NCBI GenBank assembly: GCA_910585245.1 | Contig: CAJUCO010000018.1 | Span: forward strand, 1 to 44,537 | Direction of reading: 5' to 3' | Origin: an uncultured Oscillibacter sp. | GTDB taxonomy: Bacteria; Bacillota; Clostridia; Oscillospirales; Oscillospiraceae | Length of the DNA: 44,537 nt | Part shown: positions 1 through 7,716 of the stretch, one piece after another | Layout: each line of letters opens with the position of its first letter | Position numbering within the stretch: position 1 is the stretch's first letter | Made by a program: the position numbers and the translations under genes | Notes under the pieces: generated by a model | The model's input: the letters and a program-made list of their open reading frames with translations, nothing else | What the model was told of the DNA's origin: nothing | Databases searched by the model: none

Positions 1-82
1 CAAAGAACAGACCGTTTTTCTCTCTGCTTTCTCCTCTCCACAGACTGTGAATTTTCTGATAACACTCCCCAAAATCACTGGC

Positions 83-120
83 TATTCAGCGAGGCTACTG
101 GTAATGTATGTCGCTGAATA
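83..120 (+). promoter_or_regulatory. Inverted repeat just upstream of the integrase ribosome binding site
   Basis: A perfect 10-bp inverted repeat (TATTCAGCGA at 83-92, TCGCTGAATA at 111-120) with an 18-nt loop ends on the first base of the integrase Shine-Dalgarno sequence (AGGAGGCG, 120-127). It could be an operator, an integrase or excisionase binding site, or an RNA hairpin that limits translation. The repeat is plainly visible; the function is inferred. Confidence 0.45.
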
Positions 121-134
121 GGAGGCGATACGCA

Positions 135-1280
135 ATGGCAAAGCGCAGAGCGAATGGAGAAGGCAGTATCCGTAAACGGAAGGATGGCCGCTGGGAGGGA
201 CGCTACACTGCGGGCCGTGATCCGGTGACCGGAAGGACGACCTACAAAAATGTCTTGGGAAAGACCCAGGCGGAAGTCAAGGCAAAACTCAAGTCGGCAA
301 TTGAGAAGAGCGGCGTCCAGTCCCTGCGGACAGAGCGCTACACTGTAGGCCAGTGGCTGGACACCTGGATGGAGAACTATGCCAAGCTGCAAGTTCGACC
401 CTCGTCCCACAAGACCTACCAGGGTTTTATTGAAAACCACATCAAGCCTGCCCTCGGGGACATTCCTCTGGAAAAGCTGACGGCGATGAACCTCCAGAGG
501 TTATACAAACACCTGCTGGAAAACGGCAGGGTGGAATGCATGGAGTCCCGTAGCAAACCTAAGGGTCTCAGCGTCAAGACGGTACGCAACATCAACCAGA
601 TGATCTCCTCCGCCCTGAACTGCGCCGTAGAACAGCGGCTGATTCCCAGTAATCCAACCAAGGGCTGTGTCCTGCCAAAGCTGGAGAGGAAGGAAATGAA
701 AATTCTGCCGCCGGAAAGTCTGGGCACCTTCTTCGAGGAGGCCCGGCGCAGCGGTGTGTTCGAGCTATACTACGTTGACCTCGCCACGGGTCTCCGGCGG
801 GGAGAACTGCTGGGGCTGAAATGGAGCGATATTGATTTGGATAAGGGCATCATCTACGTCCGACGACAAATTCTCCGTCAGAACGGTGAGGTGGTGGAAG
901 CACCCTTGAAAACGAAAAACTCCTACCGCAACATTGCGATAGGAGCAGATGCCATCGAAGTCCTTAAAGGTATGGAGCAGAAAGACGAATACGTCTTCCC
1001 CTCTCCGTTCGGAGGCCCCATATCCCCAGACAGCGTCCTTCATATGCTCCAACGGGTACTGAAACGGGCAGGGCTAGAACGAATACGCTTCCACGACCTG
1101 CGTCACACATTCTCGGTCCTGGCCCTGCAAAACGGCGTAGACGTAAAAACCCTCTCCGCCATGCTGGGGCACTACTCGGCTGGCTTCACCCTCGATACCT
1201 ACGCCCACGTCACGACTTCCATGCAGAAGCAGGCGGCGAACGCAGTGGGGAGTTTCCTCTCCGGTGCTCTCCAGACCTAA
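135..1280 (+). CDS. Tyrosine recombinase / phage-type integrase
   Basis: A site-specific recombinase of the lambda-integrase family that would integrate and excise a mobile element. The protein (381 aa) has an N-terminal basic segment with the arm-binding pattern GEGSIRKRKDGRWEGR, a SAM-like core-binding domain (about residues 55-150) and a C-terminal catalytic domain. The catalytic set is visible: Arg in ATGLRRGELLGL, HDLRHTF (HxxR), LGH and the nucleophile Tyr in DTYAHV. I place the start at 135 because AGGAGGCG lies 7 nt upstream; an in-frame ATG at 108 has no such site and falls in the inverted repeat. The gene ends about 120 bp from the 3' end of tRNA-Arg, the usual position for an integrase at the edge of an element integrated into a tRNA gene. 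Its base composition looks less GC-rich than the genes to the right, which fits acquired DNA. Confidence 0.93.
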   Translation: MAKRRANGEGSIRKRKDGRWEGRYTAGRDPVTGRTTYKNVLGKTQAEVKAKLKSAIEKSGVQSLRTERYTVGQWLDTWMENYAKLQVRPSSHKTYQGFIENHIKPALGDIPLEKLTAMNLQRLYKHLLENGRVECMESRSKPKGLSVKTVRNINQMISSALNCAVEQRLIPSNPTKGCVLPKLERKEMKILPPESLGTFFEEARRSGVFELYYVDLATGLRRGELLGLKWSDIDLDKGIIYVRRQILRQNGEVVEAPLKTKNSYRNIAIGADAIEVLKGMEQKDEYVFPSPFGGPISPDSVLHMLQRVLKRAGLERIRFHDLRHTFSVLALQNGVDVKTLSAMLGHYSAGFTLDTYAHVTTSMQKQAANAVGSFLSGALQT

Positions 1281-1367
1281 CCGCTCCGACTTCCCGTATG
1301 GGTCACGGCTTGGGTCAAACCGGAACCCCAAAATCTAACCGTCAGAAAAGGTACATAAAATAAGAAC

Positions 1368-1402
1368 AAAACCACGGAAATTCGTTGAATTTCCGTGGTT
1401 TT
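1368..1402 (-). terminator. Hairpin terminator of tRNA-Arg
   Basis: A perfect 16-bp stem (1368-1383 with 1387-1402, 3-nt loop) starts at the tRNA CCA end. On the minus strand it runs into a T-rich tract (TTTTGTTCTTATTTT), so it fits a factor-independent terminator. It also sits at the likely edge of the integrated element and so may belong to the attachment-site region. Confidence 0.7.
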
Positions 1403-1478
1403 GGTACGCCCTGAGGGATTCGAACCCCCGGCCTTCTGGTCCGTAGCCAGACGCTCTATCCAGCTGAGCTAAGGGCGC
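1402..1478 (-). tRNA. tRNA-Arg (anticodon ACG), CCA encoded
   Basis: The minus strand folds as a standard cloverleaf. The acceptor stem is GCGCCCT with AGGGCGT, the D arm contains AGCTCAGCTGGATAGAGC, the anticodon stem TCTGG/CCAGA carries loop CTACGGA (anticodon ACG, reading CGN arginine codons), and the T arm has GGTTCGAATCC. A genomic CCA follows at 1404-1402. The 3' end points at the integrase gene, so the 3' half of this tRNA is the likely attachment site. Confidence 0.96.
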
Positions 1479-1507
1479 ACATCCTGTCCTCTCTAGACAG
1501 CTTCATT

Positions 1508-1536
1508 ATAATAGCACACTCCTTTTGGAAATGCAA
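1508..1536 (-). promoter_or_regulatory. Promoter of tRNA-Arg
   Basis: On the minus strand, TTGCAT and TATTAT are separated by 17 bp and lie about 30 bp upstream of the tRNA 5' end. This is a good match to a housekeeping sigma-70/SigA promoter. Confidence 0.6.
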
Positions 1537-1740
1537 GCCTTTTTTCCGATTTCCAACAGATTTTTTTGCGTGGTAAAAGGAGGACAAATAGACAGTTGAA
1601 GAGTTGGAGAACAGACCGAAGGCGCAATTGTACCGGCGCTTGTTTCAGATAGGTTACTTTAGAACGGGAAAAGGGCTGCTTTTGCCAGTTTCAAGCCTAA
1701 ATAATGATCGCAAAGAGGATTTCCCCGCCAGGGTGATGGA
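1537..1740. other. Intergenic stretch with no supported gene
   Basis: AT-richer DNA between the tRNA promoter and the 3' end of the YkvI-like gene. A Shine-Dalgarno-like AAAGGAGG at about 1577 has no good start codon behind it. The open frame from 1604 shows no family resemblance and runs antisense into the next gene. I see nothing else here. Confidence 0.4.
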
Positions 1741-2886
1741 TTACGGAGTTTGGGTCCTCTCAACACCTCTTTTGGATTTCCCATGGATTTTTCTACGAAC
1801 GGCAGAGCGGGGATACCGAGACCGCCGGATCATATGAACCCCCACCGTCAGCATAGGCAGGGCGAAAAGGCCCAGAGCGCCGTAACAGATGGCCCCGTAA
1901 CCTTTGTCAATCAGATCCGTCAGCCCAAAGGTGGAGACGCAGATACCAAGAGCCGTCACCACCCCGGTGACGAGAGGACGGGCCAGGTCGAAGGGTTTGT
2001 TCCGAAAAAGAGCACGCTCCATTCGGTCCTCCAAAGCCTTGATAAAACCGGCTGCAGTTTCAATGAGGGTGCCAAAGAGGACGATCTGAAAAAGAATATA
2101 CAGCCAGGGGGTGTCCAAGCGCTGGAAGATGACGGTCACCGGCGTCTCGGAGGCCAGAACCGCCGGAAGATCGCTGCCCATGGCCAACAGCAGCGGCAGG
2201 GCGGGGGCTGCCCCCAGGATTCCCGCCAGGATTCCACAGGCAACGGCCTCCCGGCGGGTCCTCAGGTCCCGAAGAGTATAGAGGATCATGGAGACGCAAA
2301 TGAGATTATAGGAGGCGTAACGCAACCCGTCAAAGAGCCAGCCGGAACTGACTTCCCCCCGCTGGAGTTCAGCGGCAACGGCGTGGCCGAAACGGGAAAA
2401 AACAGCGGCGAGAAAGAGAAGGTAGACGGCGTAGAGCACATAGGCCCAGAGAGATAGAGCCTTTTCTATGGTCTCCGCGCCCCGCAGCACCAGAAAAATT
2501 ACGCCTGTGGAGAGAAGGGCGGTTCCCACAAAAGGGGGGAGGCCGGTCAGATCATGGACCATGGCGGCGGCGGTGGCGTTGACCACACCCAGCACCAAAA
2601 ACAGCATGGCGTAGAAACAGAGGTCGTAGAGAAATCCGGCCCGGCCCAGCAGGCATTTCATCATGGAGCCGTAGTCATATGCCTGAAAAACTCGAACAAA
2701 TTCAAAGGTGACGGCACAAAGCAGCGCCCATCCTGCCGCCGATACGCCCAGAGCCATCAGCCCTCCCACCAGGCCGTGCCGGCCAAAGTACCGGGCGATT
2801 TCCGCGCCGGTTCCATAGCCGCCGCCGATCAGCACGGACTGGAAGACCAGGCCGGGAGTCAGATATCGGGTCCATTGCGTTCGCAT
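1741..2886 (-). CDS. YkvI-like membrane protein (APC/LeuT-fold transporter relative)
   Basis: A polytopic inner-membrane protein of about 381 aa with roughly ten hydrophobic segments. The first helix has the signature GGGYGTGAEIARYF, as in the uncharacterised YkvI family (COG3949), whose fold resembles sodium-coupled amino-acid transporters. The substrate is unknown. The start at 2886 follows AAGGAGG (2895-2901) at a good distance; ATG at 2892 is two codons upstream but too close to that site, and longer N-terminal extensions lack resemblance. The C-terminal tail is basic and probably cytoplasmic. It diverges from the spore-type LysM-GH18 gene and shares a short intergenic region containing a palindrome. 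That arrangement suggests, but does not show, a sporulation or germination link. Confidence 0.8.
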   Translation of the reverse strand: MRTQWTRYLTPGLVFQSVLIGGGYGTGAEIARYFGRHGLVGGLMALGVSAAGWALLCAVTFEFVRVFQAYDYGSMMKCLLGRAGFLYDLCFYAMLFLVLGVVNATAAAMVHDLTGLPPFVGTALLSTGVIFLVLRGAETIEKALSLWAYVLYAVYLLFLAAVFSRFGHAVAAELQRGEVSSGWLFDGLRYASYNLICVSMILYTLRDLRTRREAVACGILAGILGAAPALPLLLAMGSDLPAVLASETPVTVIFQRLDTPWLYILFQIVLFGTLIETAAGFIKALEDRMERALFRNKPFDLARPLVTGVVTALGICVSTFGLTDLIDKGYGAICYGALGLFALPMLTVGVHMIRRSRYPRSAVRRKIHGKSKRGVERTQTP

Positions 2887-2932
2887 CCCCATAACCTCCT
2901 TGTCCTGTTGCCTCATACTATGGTGTTGAGCC

Positions 2933-2976
2933 GTCCGGTATGCGGAAAAGTTCGCATAGGGGACAAAGGACCGGAC
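2933..2976. promoter_or_regulatory. Nested inverted repeat in a divergent promoter region
   Basis: GTCCGG/CCGGAC (2933-2938 and 2971-2976) encloses TATGCG/CGCATA (2939-2944 and 2953-2958). On each strand CGCATA is followed by CATAG at sporulation-promoter-like spacing: CATAGGG 17 bp on for the plus strand and CATAGTA 16 bp on for the minus strand. This resembles forespore (SigF/SigG) promoters sharing one palindrome. The repeats are visible; the sigma assignment is inference. Confidence 0.3.
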
Positions 2977-3005
2977 ATAGGGTTTTTTGAAAGAGGTGAT
3001 CAAAT

Positions 3006-4280
3006 ATGACGATACACGTGGTGAGCCCTGGGGAGACTGTGGATTCCATCGCCGCCGGGTACGGCGTGGCTCCTGGGCAGTTGGCGGCGGACAACGCATT
3101 ACCCGCGGATTTTGCCTTGGCGGTGGGACAGACGCTGGTGGTGCGGTTTCCCCGGTCGGTTCATGTGGTGGCGGCAGGGGAGACGCTGAGCTCCATCGCG
3201 GCGCAATACGGGACGACCGTCCGGCAGCTGTGGCGAAATAACTGGGCGCTGGGCGGCGGGGAAGCCCTGACGGCAGGGCAGCTTCTGGTGATTTCGTATT
3301 TTGGAGAGAAAATCGGGGAGGGTGTCTTCAACGGCTATGCCTACCCCTTCATTTCACCGGAGTTGCTGGCGGAGCAGCTACCCTACCTTTCCACCATGGC
3401 GCCTTTTACCTATGGCATCACGGCGGAGGGAGGGCTCCTGCCCCTGGAGGACGATTCCATGCTGGACGCGGCCCGAAAGCGGGGGACGAAGCCGGTGATG
3501 CACCTTTCCACCCTGACGGAGGCAGGGCAGTTTGACACTGGCCGGGCGGTGTCGATCCTGACGGATTACGAAGCCCAGGGGCGGCTGGCGGCGGAGGTTT
3601 TACAGACGGTGATACGAAAGGACTTTGCGGGGCTGGATGTGGACTTTGAGTATCTGCCGGGGCAGTTGGCAGGGGCCTATGCCGCGTTTTTGGAGCGGCT
3701 GAGGCAGCTGCTGGCGGCCCAGGGGCGGTTCCTCTGGGCGGCGCTGGCGCCGAAGACGAATACCCGCCAGAGAGGACTTTTGTATGAGGGGCATGACTAC
3801 GCCGCCGTGTCGGCGGCGGTAGACGGAGTGCTGCTGATGACCTATGAGTGGGGATACACATACGGCCCGCCCATGGCGGTGGCCCCCTTGCCCAACGTCC
3901 GGGCGGTGCTGGACTACGCGGTGACGGAGATCCCGGCGGAGAAAATTTTTCTAGGCATCCCCAACTACGGCTATGACTGGCCGTTGCCCTTCCTCCGGGG
4001 GGAGACCAGGGCCCAGTCAATCTCTAATCAGCGGGCCATTGAGTTGGCCGTCCAATACGGCGTACCCATTCAATACGACGAGACGGCCCAGTCGCCCTTT
4101 TTCCACTATACCGACGCCGGGGGAACCGCCCACGAGGTCTGGTTCGAGGACGCCCGAAGTATGGACGCCAAGCTCCGCCTAGTGGCTGAGTACGGCTTCC
4201 GGGGAGCGGGCTTTTGGAACCTCATGCGGCCCTTCTCGCAAGTCTGGCTGGTATTGGACTCCCTTTATGAGATTGAATGA
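3006..4280 (+). CDS. LysM-GH18 glycoside hydrolase (SleL/YaaH-like spore cortex enzyme)
   Basis: A protein of 424 aa with two LysM peptidoglycan-binding modules (about residues 3-47 and 52-96) and a GH18 catalytic domain (about 105-424). The GH18 active-site motif is GLDVDFE (210-215), with Glu215 as the predicted acid. This arrangement is that of SleL/YaaH enzymes, N-acetylglucosaminidases that cut spore cortex fragments during germination. No signal peptide is visible, as in SleL, which reaches the spore coat from the mother cell. AAAGAGGTGAT precedes the ATG at 3006. The downstream hairpin is better oriented for the convergent purB gene. It implies that the organism sporulates. Confidence 0.9.
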   Translation: MTIHVVSPGETVDSIAAGYGVAPGQLAADNALPADFALAVGQTLVVRFPRSVHVVAAGETLSSIAAQYGTTVRQLWRNNWALGGGEALTAGQLLVISYFGEKIGEGVFNGYAYPFISPELLAEQLPYLSTMAPFTYGITAEGGLLPLEDDSMLDAARKRGTKPVMHLSTLTEAGQFDTGRAVSILTDYEAQGRLAAEVLQTVIRKDFAGLDVDFEYLPGQLAGAYAAFLERLRQLLAAQGRFLWAALAPKTNTRQRGLLYEGHDYAAVSAAVDGVLLMTYEWGYTYGPPMAVAPLPNVRAVLDYAVTEIPAEKIFLGIPNYGYDWPLPFLRGETRAQSISNQRAIELAVQYGVPIQYDETAQSPFFHYTDAGGTAHEVWFEDARSMDAKLRLVAEYGFRGAGFWNLMRPFSQVWLVLDSLYEIE

Positions 4281-4288
4281 ACAAAGTG

Positions 4289-4317
4289 AAAAAAGGCCCC
4301 GGCTGTAAGCCGGAGCC
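4289..4317 (-). terminator. Terminator of purB
   Basis: A 10-bp stem with one mismatch (4295-4304 with 4308-4317, loop GTA) is followed on the minus strand by six T residues. It lies about 110 bp past the purB stop. The plus-strand side has no T run. Confidence 0.65.
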
Positions 4318-4424
4318 CTGTGCTTATGAGAAAGAGAGCCGCAAACCGTTCCTAAACTCAGCGTGTAGGTAAAAGCGCAATGACAAGGGTGGGCTACCGG
4401 GGAAATGAGACCCGTTCGAAGAGA

Positions 4425-5846
4425 TCAGACATTGATCTCCGGCGTCTCGTCCCCGCCGGACTCCGCCAGCAGGGGGGCGATCCCCTCCAGGAACGCCTCC
4501 ACCTGGGTGGCGCAGCGGCCGGTGTAGAGCTTCGGGTCCAGCACGGCCTCCATCTCCGCCTCCGTCATGGCAAAAGCGGGCTCCGCTGCAAGGCGGTGGA
4601 GCAGGTCGCAGGACTCCCCCTCCTTCATCCGGGCTGTGGCGGCCATGGAGCAGGTGCGGATGATCTCGTGGAGTTCCTGCCGGTTGCCACCCCGCTTGAC
4701 CCCCTCCATCATCAGGTTTTCCGTGGCGATGAAGGGAAGGTATTCCCGCACCGTCCGGTCCACAATTTTCTCGTTGACATGGAGCCCGTCGGTGACGTTC
4801 CGGCAAAGACGCAAAATCGCGTCGGCGCAGAGGAAACCCTCCGGCATGGAGATTCTCCGGTTGGCGGAGTCGTCCAAAGTCCGCTCCAGCCACTGAACGG
4901 AGGCGGTCATGGGGGCGTTCATGGCGTCCGCCATCAGGTAGCGGGACAAGGAGCAGACGCGCTCACAGCGCATGGGGTTGCGCTTATAGGCCATGGCCGA
5001 AGAGCCGATTTGGTTTTTTTCAAAGGGCTCTTCCACCTGCCGGTCGTGCTGGAGGAGGCGGATGTCGTTTGCCATCCGGTAGGCGCTCTGGGCGATGGAA
5101 GAGAGGACGTTCAAAATCCGGCTGTCCACCTTCCGGGGATAGGTCTGTCCGCAGACAGGGAAGGTCTTCTCAAAGCCGAATTCCCTGGCAATCCGCCGGT
5201 TCATCTCGTCGATTTTCGCCCCGTCCCCCTCGAAGAGGTCTAGGAAGCTGGCCTCGGTGCCGGTGGTTCCCCGGCAGCCCAGGAATTTCAGATTTTCCAG
5301 CCCAAAGTCCAGCTCCTCCAGGTCCGCCAGGAAATCCTGCATCCAGAGGGTGGCCCGCTTGCCCACGGTGACCAGCTGGGCGGGCTGGTAGTGGGTGTAG
5401 CCCAAGGTGGGGGTGGCGGCGTACTGCCTCGTGAACTTGGCCAGGTTCCCCAGCAGGGCCAGAAGACCCTTGCGGAGATACCGCAGCCCCTCCCGGTAGA
5501 GGATGAGGTCCGCGTTGTCGGTGACATAGCAGCTGGTGGCCCCCAGGTGGATAATGCCCGCCGCAGAGGGCGCGGCCACGCCGTAGGCGTAGACGTGGGC
5601 CATGACGTCGTGGCGGACTTCCTTCTCCCGGGCCGCGGCCAGGTCGAAGTCGATGTCGGCAAGGTGGTCCTCCAGCTCCGCCACCTGTTCCGCCGTCACG
5701 GGAAGGCCCAGCTCATGCTCCGCCCGGGCCAGGGCCACCCACAGCTGCCGCCAGGTCTGGATGCGCTTTTCAGCGGAGAAGAGGTTCAGCATGAACTCTG
5801 ATGCGTAACGGGAGGAGAGGGGGGATTCGTAGCGGTCTTTCGGCAT
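4425..5846 (-). CDS. purB: Adenylosuccinate lyase
   Basis: Catalyses two fumarate-releasing steps of purine synthesis: SAICAR to AICAR and adenylosuccinate to AMP. It is a cytosolic homotetramer of the fumarase/aspartase superfamily. The 473-aa length fits the family. The superfamily signature loop GSSAMAYKRNP is at residues 281-291 with the catalytic Ser in it, and THYQPAQ (His152) is the conserved acid/base region. The start at 5846 is chosen because AAAGG lies about 8 nt upstream and the next in-frame Met lies in the hairpin before it. It is downstream of purA on the same strand, so the two genes making AMP from IMP are neighbours, although about 270 bp containing a hairpin and a broken frame separate them. 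Confidence 0.96.
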   Translation of the reverse strand: MPKDRYESPLSSRYASEFMLNLFSAEKRIQTWRQLWVALARAEHELGLPVTAEQVAELEDHLADIDFDLAAAREKEVRHDVMAHVYAYGVAAPSAAGIIHLGATSCYVTDNADLILYREGLRYLRKGLLALLGNLAKFTRQYAATPTLGYTHYQPAQLVTVGKRATLWMQDFLADLEELDFGLENLKFLGCRGTTGTEASFLDLFEGDGAKIDEMNRRIAREFGFEKTFPVCGQTYPRKVDSRILNVLSSIAQSAYRMANDIRLLQHDRQVEEPFEKNQIGSSAMAYKRNPMRCERVCSLSRYLMADAMNAPMTASVQWLERTLDDSANRRISMPEGFLCADAILRLCRNVTDGLHVNEKIVDRTVREYLPFIATENLMMEGVKRGGNRQELHEIIRTCSMAATARMKEGESCDLLHRLAAEPAFAMTEAEMEAVLDPKLYTGRCATQVEAFLEGIAPLLAESGGDETPEINV

Positions 5847-5869
5847 AAGAATCAACCTTTCTTTTATAA

Positions 5870-5899
5870 GGCGGGGAGGCATTTCCATGCCTCCCCGCC
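5870..5899 (-). terminator. Strong hairpin between purA and purB
   Basis: A perfect 12-bp stem (5870-5881 with 5888-5899, 6-nt loop) made of GGCGGGGAGGCA and its complement lies 24 bp upstream of the purB start. The minus-strand tract after it (TTATAAAAG) is a poor U run, so it may be a leaky terminator, an mRNA-stabilising hairpin or an attenuator of purB. Confidence 0.55.
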
Positions 5900-5918
5900 C
5901 GGGTTTCAGAAAAACGGA

Positions 5919-6105
5919 TCAGGCAAACGCCAGAAGCTGTGAGGGCCACAGGCAAAGACAGAAAGCCGGCCCGAACACGGCCAGGGCCCTCCGGCGCTCC
6001 ACAGCTTTTTGATCAGACTGTACAGCAGGAACGGCGCGCAGCCGGCGCGCCCACTATGGACAGCACTCCGCAGACAGCGTAAAACTCAGAGACGGTAAAC
6101 AGCAT
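5919..6105 (-). pseudogene. Possible frame-broken small membrane-protein gene between purA and purB
   Basis: Minus-strand DNA reads as a plausible small hydrophobic protein only if the frame is changed twice. It starts MLFTVSEFYAVCGVLSIVG at 6105, continues as PFLLYSLIKKLW in a second frame and ends ALAVFGPAFCLCLWPSQ before a stop at 5919. The start lies 9 bp after the purA stop, suitable for translational coupling. The first break falls in a GC-rich inverted repeat (GGCGCGCC region, about 6040-6060), so a sequencing error or a real frameshift are both possible. I recognise no family. Confidence 0.3.
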
Positions 6106-6114
6106 AGCGCGCGC

Positions 6115-7389
6115 TCAGCGGATGATGATGGCTTCCCGCTCCGGGCCCACGGAAACATAGCCAATGCGGCAGCCGATCTCCCGCTCGATATACTCCACGT
6201 ACTTTCTTGCCGCCTCCGGCAGGTCCTCCCAGGTCCGCACGCCGGAGATGTCGCATTTCCAGCCGTCCATGTACTCCACCACCGGCTTTGCCTCCGCCAG
6301 CAGGGCGGGGAAGGGGAAGCGGTCCGTCTGCTGGCTGCCCAGCTCATAGCGGACGCAGATGGGGATTTTATCCAGATAGCTCAGCACGTCCAGCTTGGTC
6401 AGGGCGATGTTGGTGGCCGCCTGACACTGGACGCCGTAGCGGGTGGCCACGATGTCGATGGGCCCCACCCGGCGGGGACGGCCGGTCTTCGCGCCGTACT
6501 CGTTTCCGGCCTGACGGAGCTTGTCCGCCTCCTCGCCGAACCACTCGCAGGTGAAGGGGCCCTCGCCCACGCAGGAGGAGTAGGCCTTCACCACGCCGAT
6601 GACCTCGTCAATCCGGGCGGAGGGCAGGCCGGAGCCCACCGGGGCGTAAGCCGCCACGGCGTTGGAGGAGGTGGTGTAGGGGTAGATGCCGTAGTCCAGG
6701 TCCCGGAGAGCCCCCAGCTGAGCCTCGAAGAGGATACGCTTGTCCTCCGTTTGAGCCTGACGCAAAAACGCGCCGGTATCCCGGATAAAGGGGCGGATTT
6801 TCTCGCCGTAGTCCGCAACGTAGTCCATCAGCTGCTCGATGGTGTAGGGCTTGGCGTTGTATACCTTGGTCAAGGTCAGGTTTTTCCACTCCAGCAGATC
6901 TTCCAGATGGGAGCGAAGCTGCCCCGGATAGAGGAGCTCTCCGGCCATGACGGTTTTCTTTTGGAACTTGTCGGAGTAGAAGGGGGCGATGCCCTGTTTG
7001 GTGGAGCCGTATTTTTTATCCTTCAGGCGGGCTTCCTCCAGGCCGTCCAAATCCCGGTGCCAGGGAAGCAGCAAAGAGGCCCGGTCGCTGATCATCAGAT
7101 TGTCCGGCGTGATGGAGACGCCCTGGGCGGTCACATCCTGGATCTCTTTCCACAGGCTCTCGCAGTCCAGCGCCACGCCGTTGCCCAGAATGTTGACCAC
7201 GCCGTCCCGGAAGATGCCGGAGGGCAGCAGGTGGAGGGCGAACTTGCCTTTTTCGTTGACAACGGTATGTCCGGCGTTGCCGCCGCCCTGATAGCGGACC
7301 ACCACATCGTAATCCCGGGTGATCAGGTCCACCATACGGCCTTTCCCCTCGTCGCCCCAGTTGATGCCCACAATGGCGCAATTTGACAT
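6115..7389 (-). CDS. purA: Adenylosuccinate synthetase
   Basis: Uses GTP and aspartate to turn IMP into adenylosuccinate, the first committed step to AMP; purB next door finishes the pathway. The 424-aa length is typical. The phosphate-binding loop WGDEGKG is at residues 11-17 and the catalytic His is in GGGNAGHTV (His41). The start at 7389 is preceded by GGAGGTTTCATT, an excellent ribosome site. A good promoter lies about 160 bp upstream, giving a long GC-rich leader with stable hairpins that may regulate expression. The enzyme is cytosolic. Confidence 0.97.
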   Translation of the reverse strand: MSNCAIVGINWGDEGKGRMVDLITRDYDVVVRYQGGGNAGHTVVNEKGKFALHLLPSGIFRDGVVNILGNGVALDCESLWKEIQDVTAQGVSITPDNLMISDRASLLLPWHRDLDGLEEARLKDKKYGSTKQGIAPFYSDKFQKKTVMAGELLYPGQLRSHLEDLLEWKNLTLTKVYNAKPYTIEQLMDYVADYGEKIRPFIRDTGAFLRQAQTEDKRILFEAQLGALRDLDYGIYPYTTSSNAVAAYAPVGSGLPSARIDEVIGVVKAYSSCVGEGPFTCEWFGEEADKLRQAGNEYGAKTGRPRRVGPIDIVATRYGVQCQAATNIALTKLDVLSYLDKIPICVRYELGSQQTDRFPFPALLAEAKPVVEYMDGWKCDISGVRTWEDLPEAARKYVEYIEREIGCRIGYVSVGPEREAIIIR

Positions 7390-7541
7390 AATGAAACCTC
7401 CCCGCGCCGCCTCCCGAAGGACGGCGGCCCGCTGCTCACGGCCAGCGGCCAGCCGGTGATAAGGGGCCTGTCCGGCGGCGGATGAAAGCCTCCGGTCAGC
7501 GAAAGAAAGGCTCCGCAGTCTGCGGGGCCCCAATGTTTCCC
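7390..7541 (-). promoter_or_regulatory. Structured 5' leader of purA
   Basis: About 150 nt separate the predicted purA transcription start from its ATG. The leader is very GC-rich and holds several hairpins, including GCCGCC/GGCGGC (7406-7411 with 7423-7428), which ends within 8 nt of the ribosome binding site, and CCGCAG/CTGCGG nearer the promoter. I do not recognise a purine riboswitch core in it. A regulatory role is inferred from length and structure only. Confidence 0.35.
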
Positions 7542-7547
7542 TTCCTC

Positions 7548-7576
7548 ATTATAGCGGCAGTTTTCCCGTAAGTAAA
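7548..7576 (-). promoter_or_regulatory. Promoter of purA
   Basis: Minus-strand TTTACT and TATAAT are separated by exactly 17 bp, a strong SigA-type promoter. Confidence 0.65.
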
Positions 7577-7656
7577 GGGAAAAGCGAAAATTCCTCATAT
7601 TTTTCCGGTTTTCGTGAGAAAAGGTATGACTTCAGTTGGCATAGAAGGGACGCTTG

Positions 7657-7697
7657 AAACCCGCCGGAGCGCCGGAATAAGGCGCTTCGGCGGGTTT
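7657..7697. terminator. Bidirectional terminator after the hydrogenase operon
   Basis: A long GC-rich stem of AAACCCGCCG and its complement, extended by GCGCC/GGCGC, with a 7-nt loop and TTTT or TTTC at the two ends. It probably ends the hydrogenase transcript on the minus strand. The inserted inverted-repeat element (7717-7880) now separates it from the hydrogenase stop codon. Confidence 0.65.
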
Positions 7698-7716
7698 TGA
7701 AGGGGTGCGGGAACTT

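Noticed and set aside
1604..1837. A 77-codon plus-strand frame after the tRNA
   Set aside because: No suitable ribosome site at the start, no recognisable family, and its second half is antisense to the YkvI-like gene.
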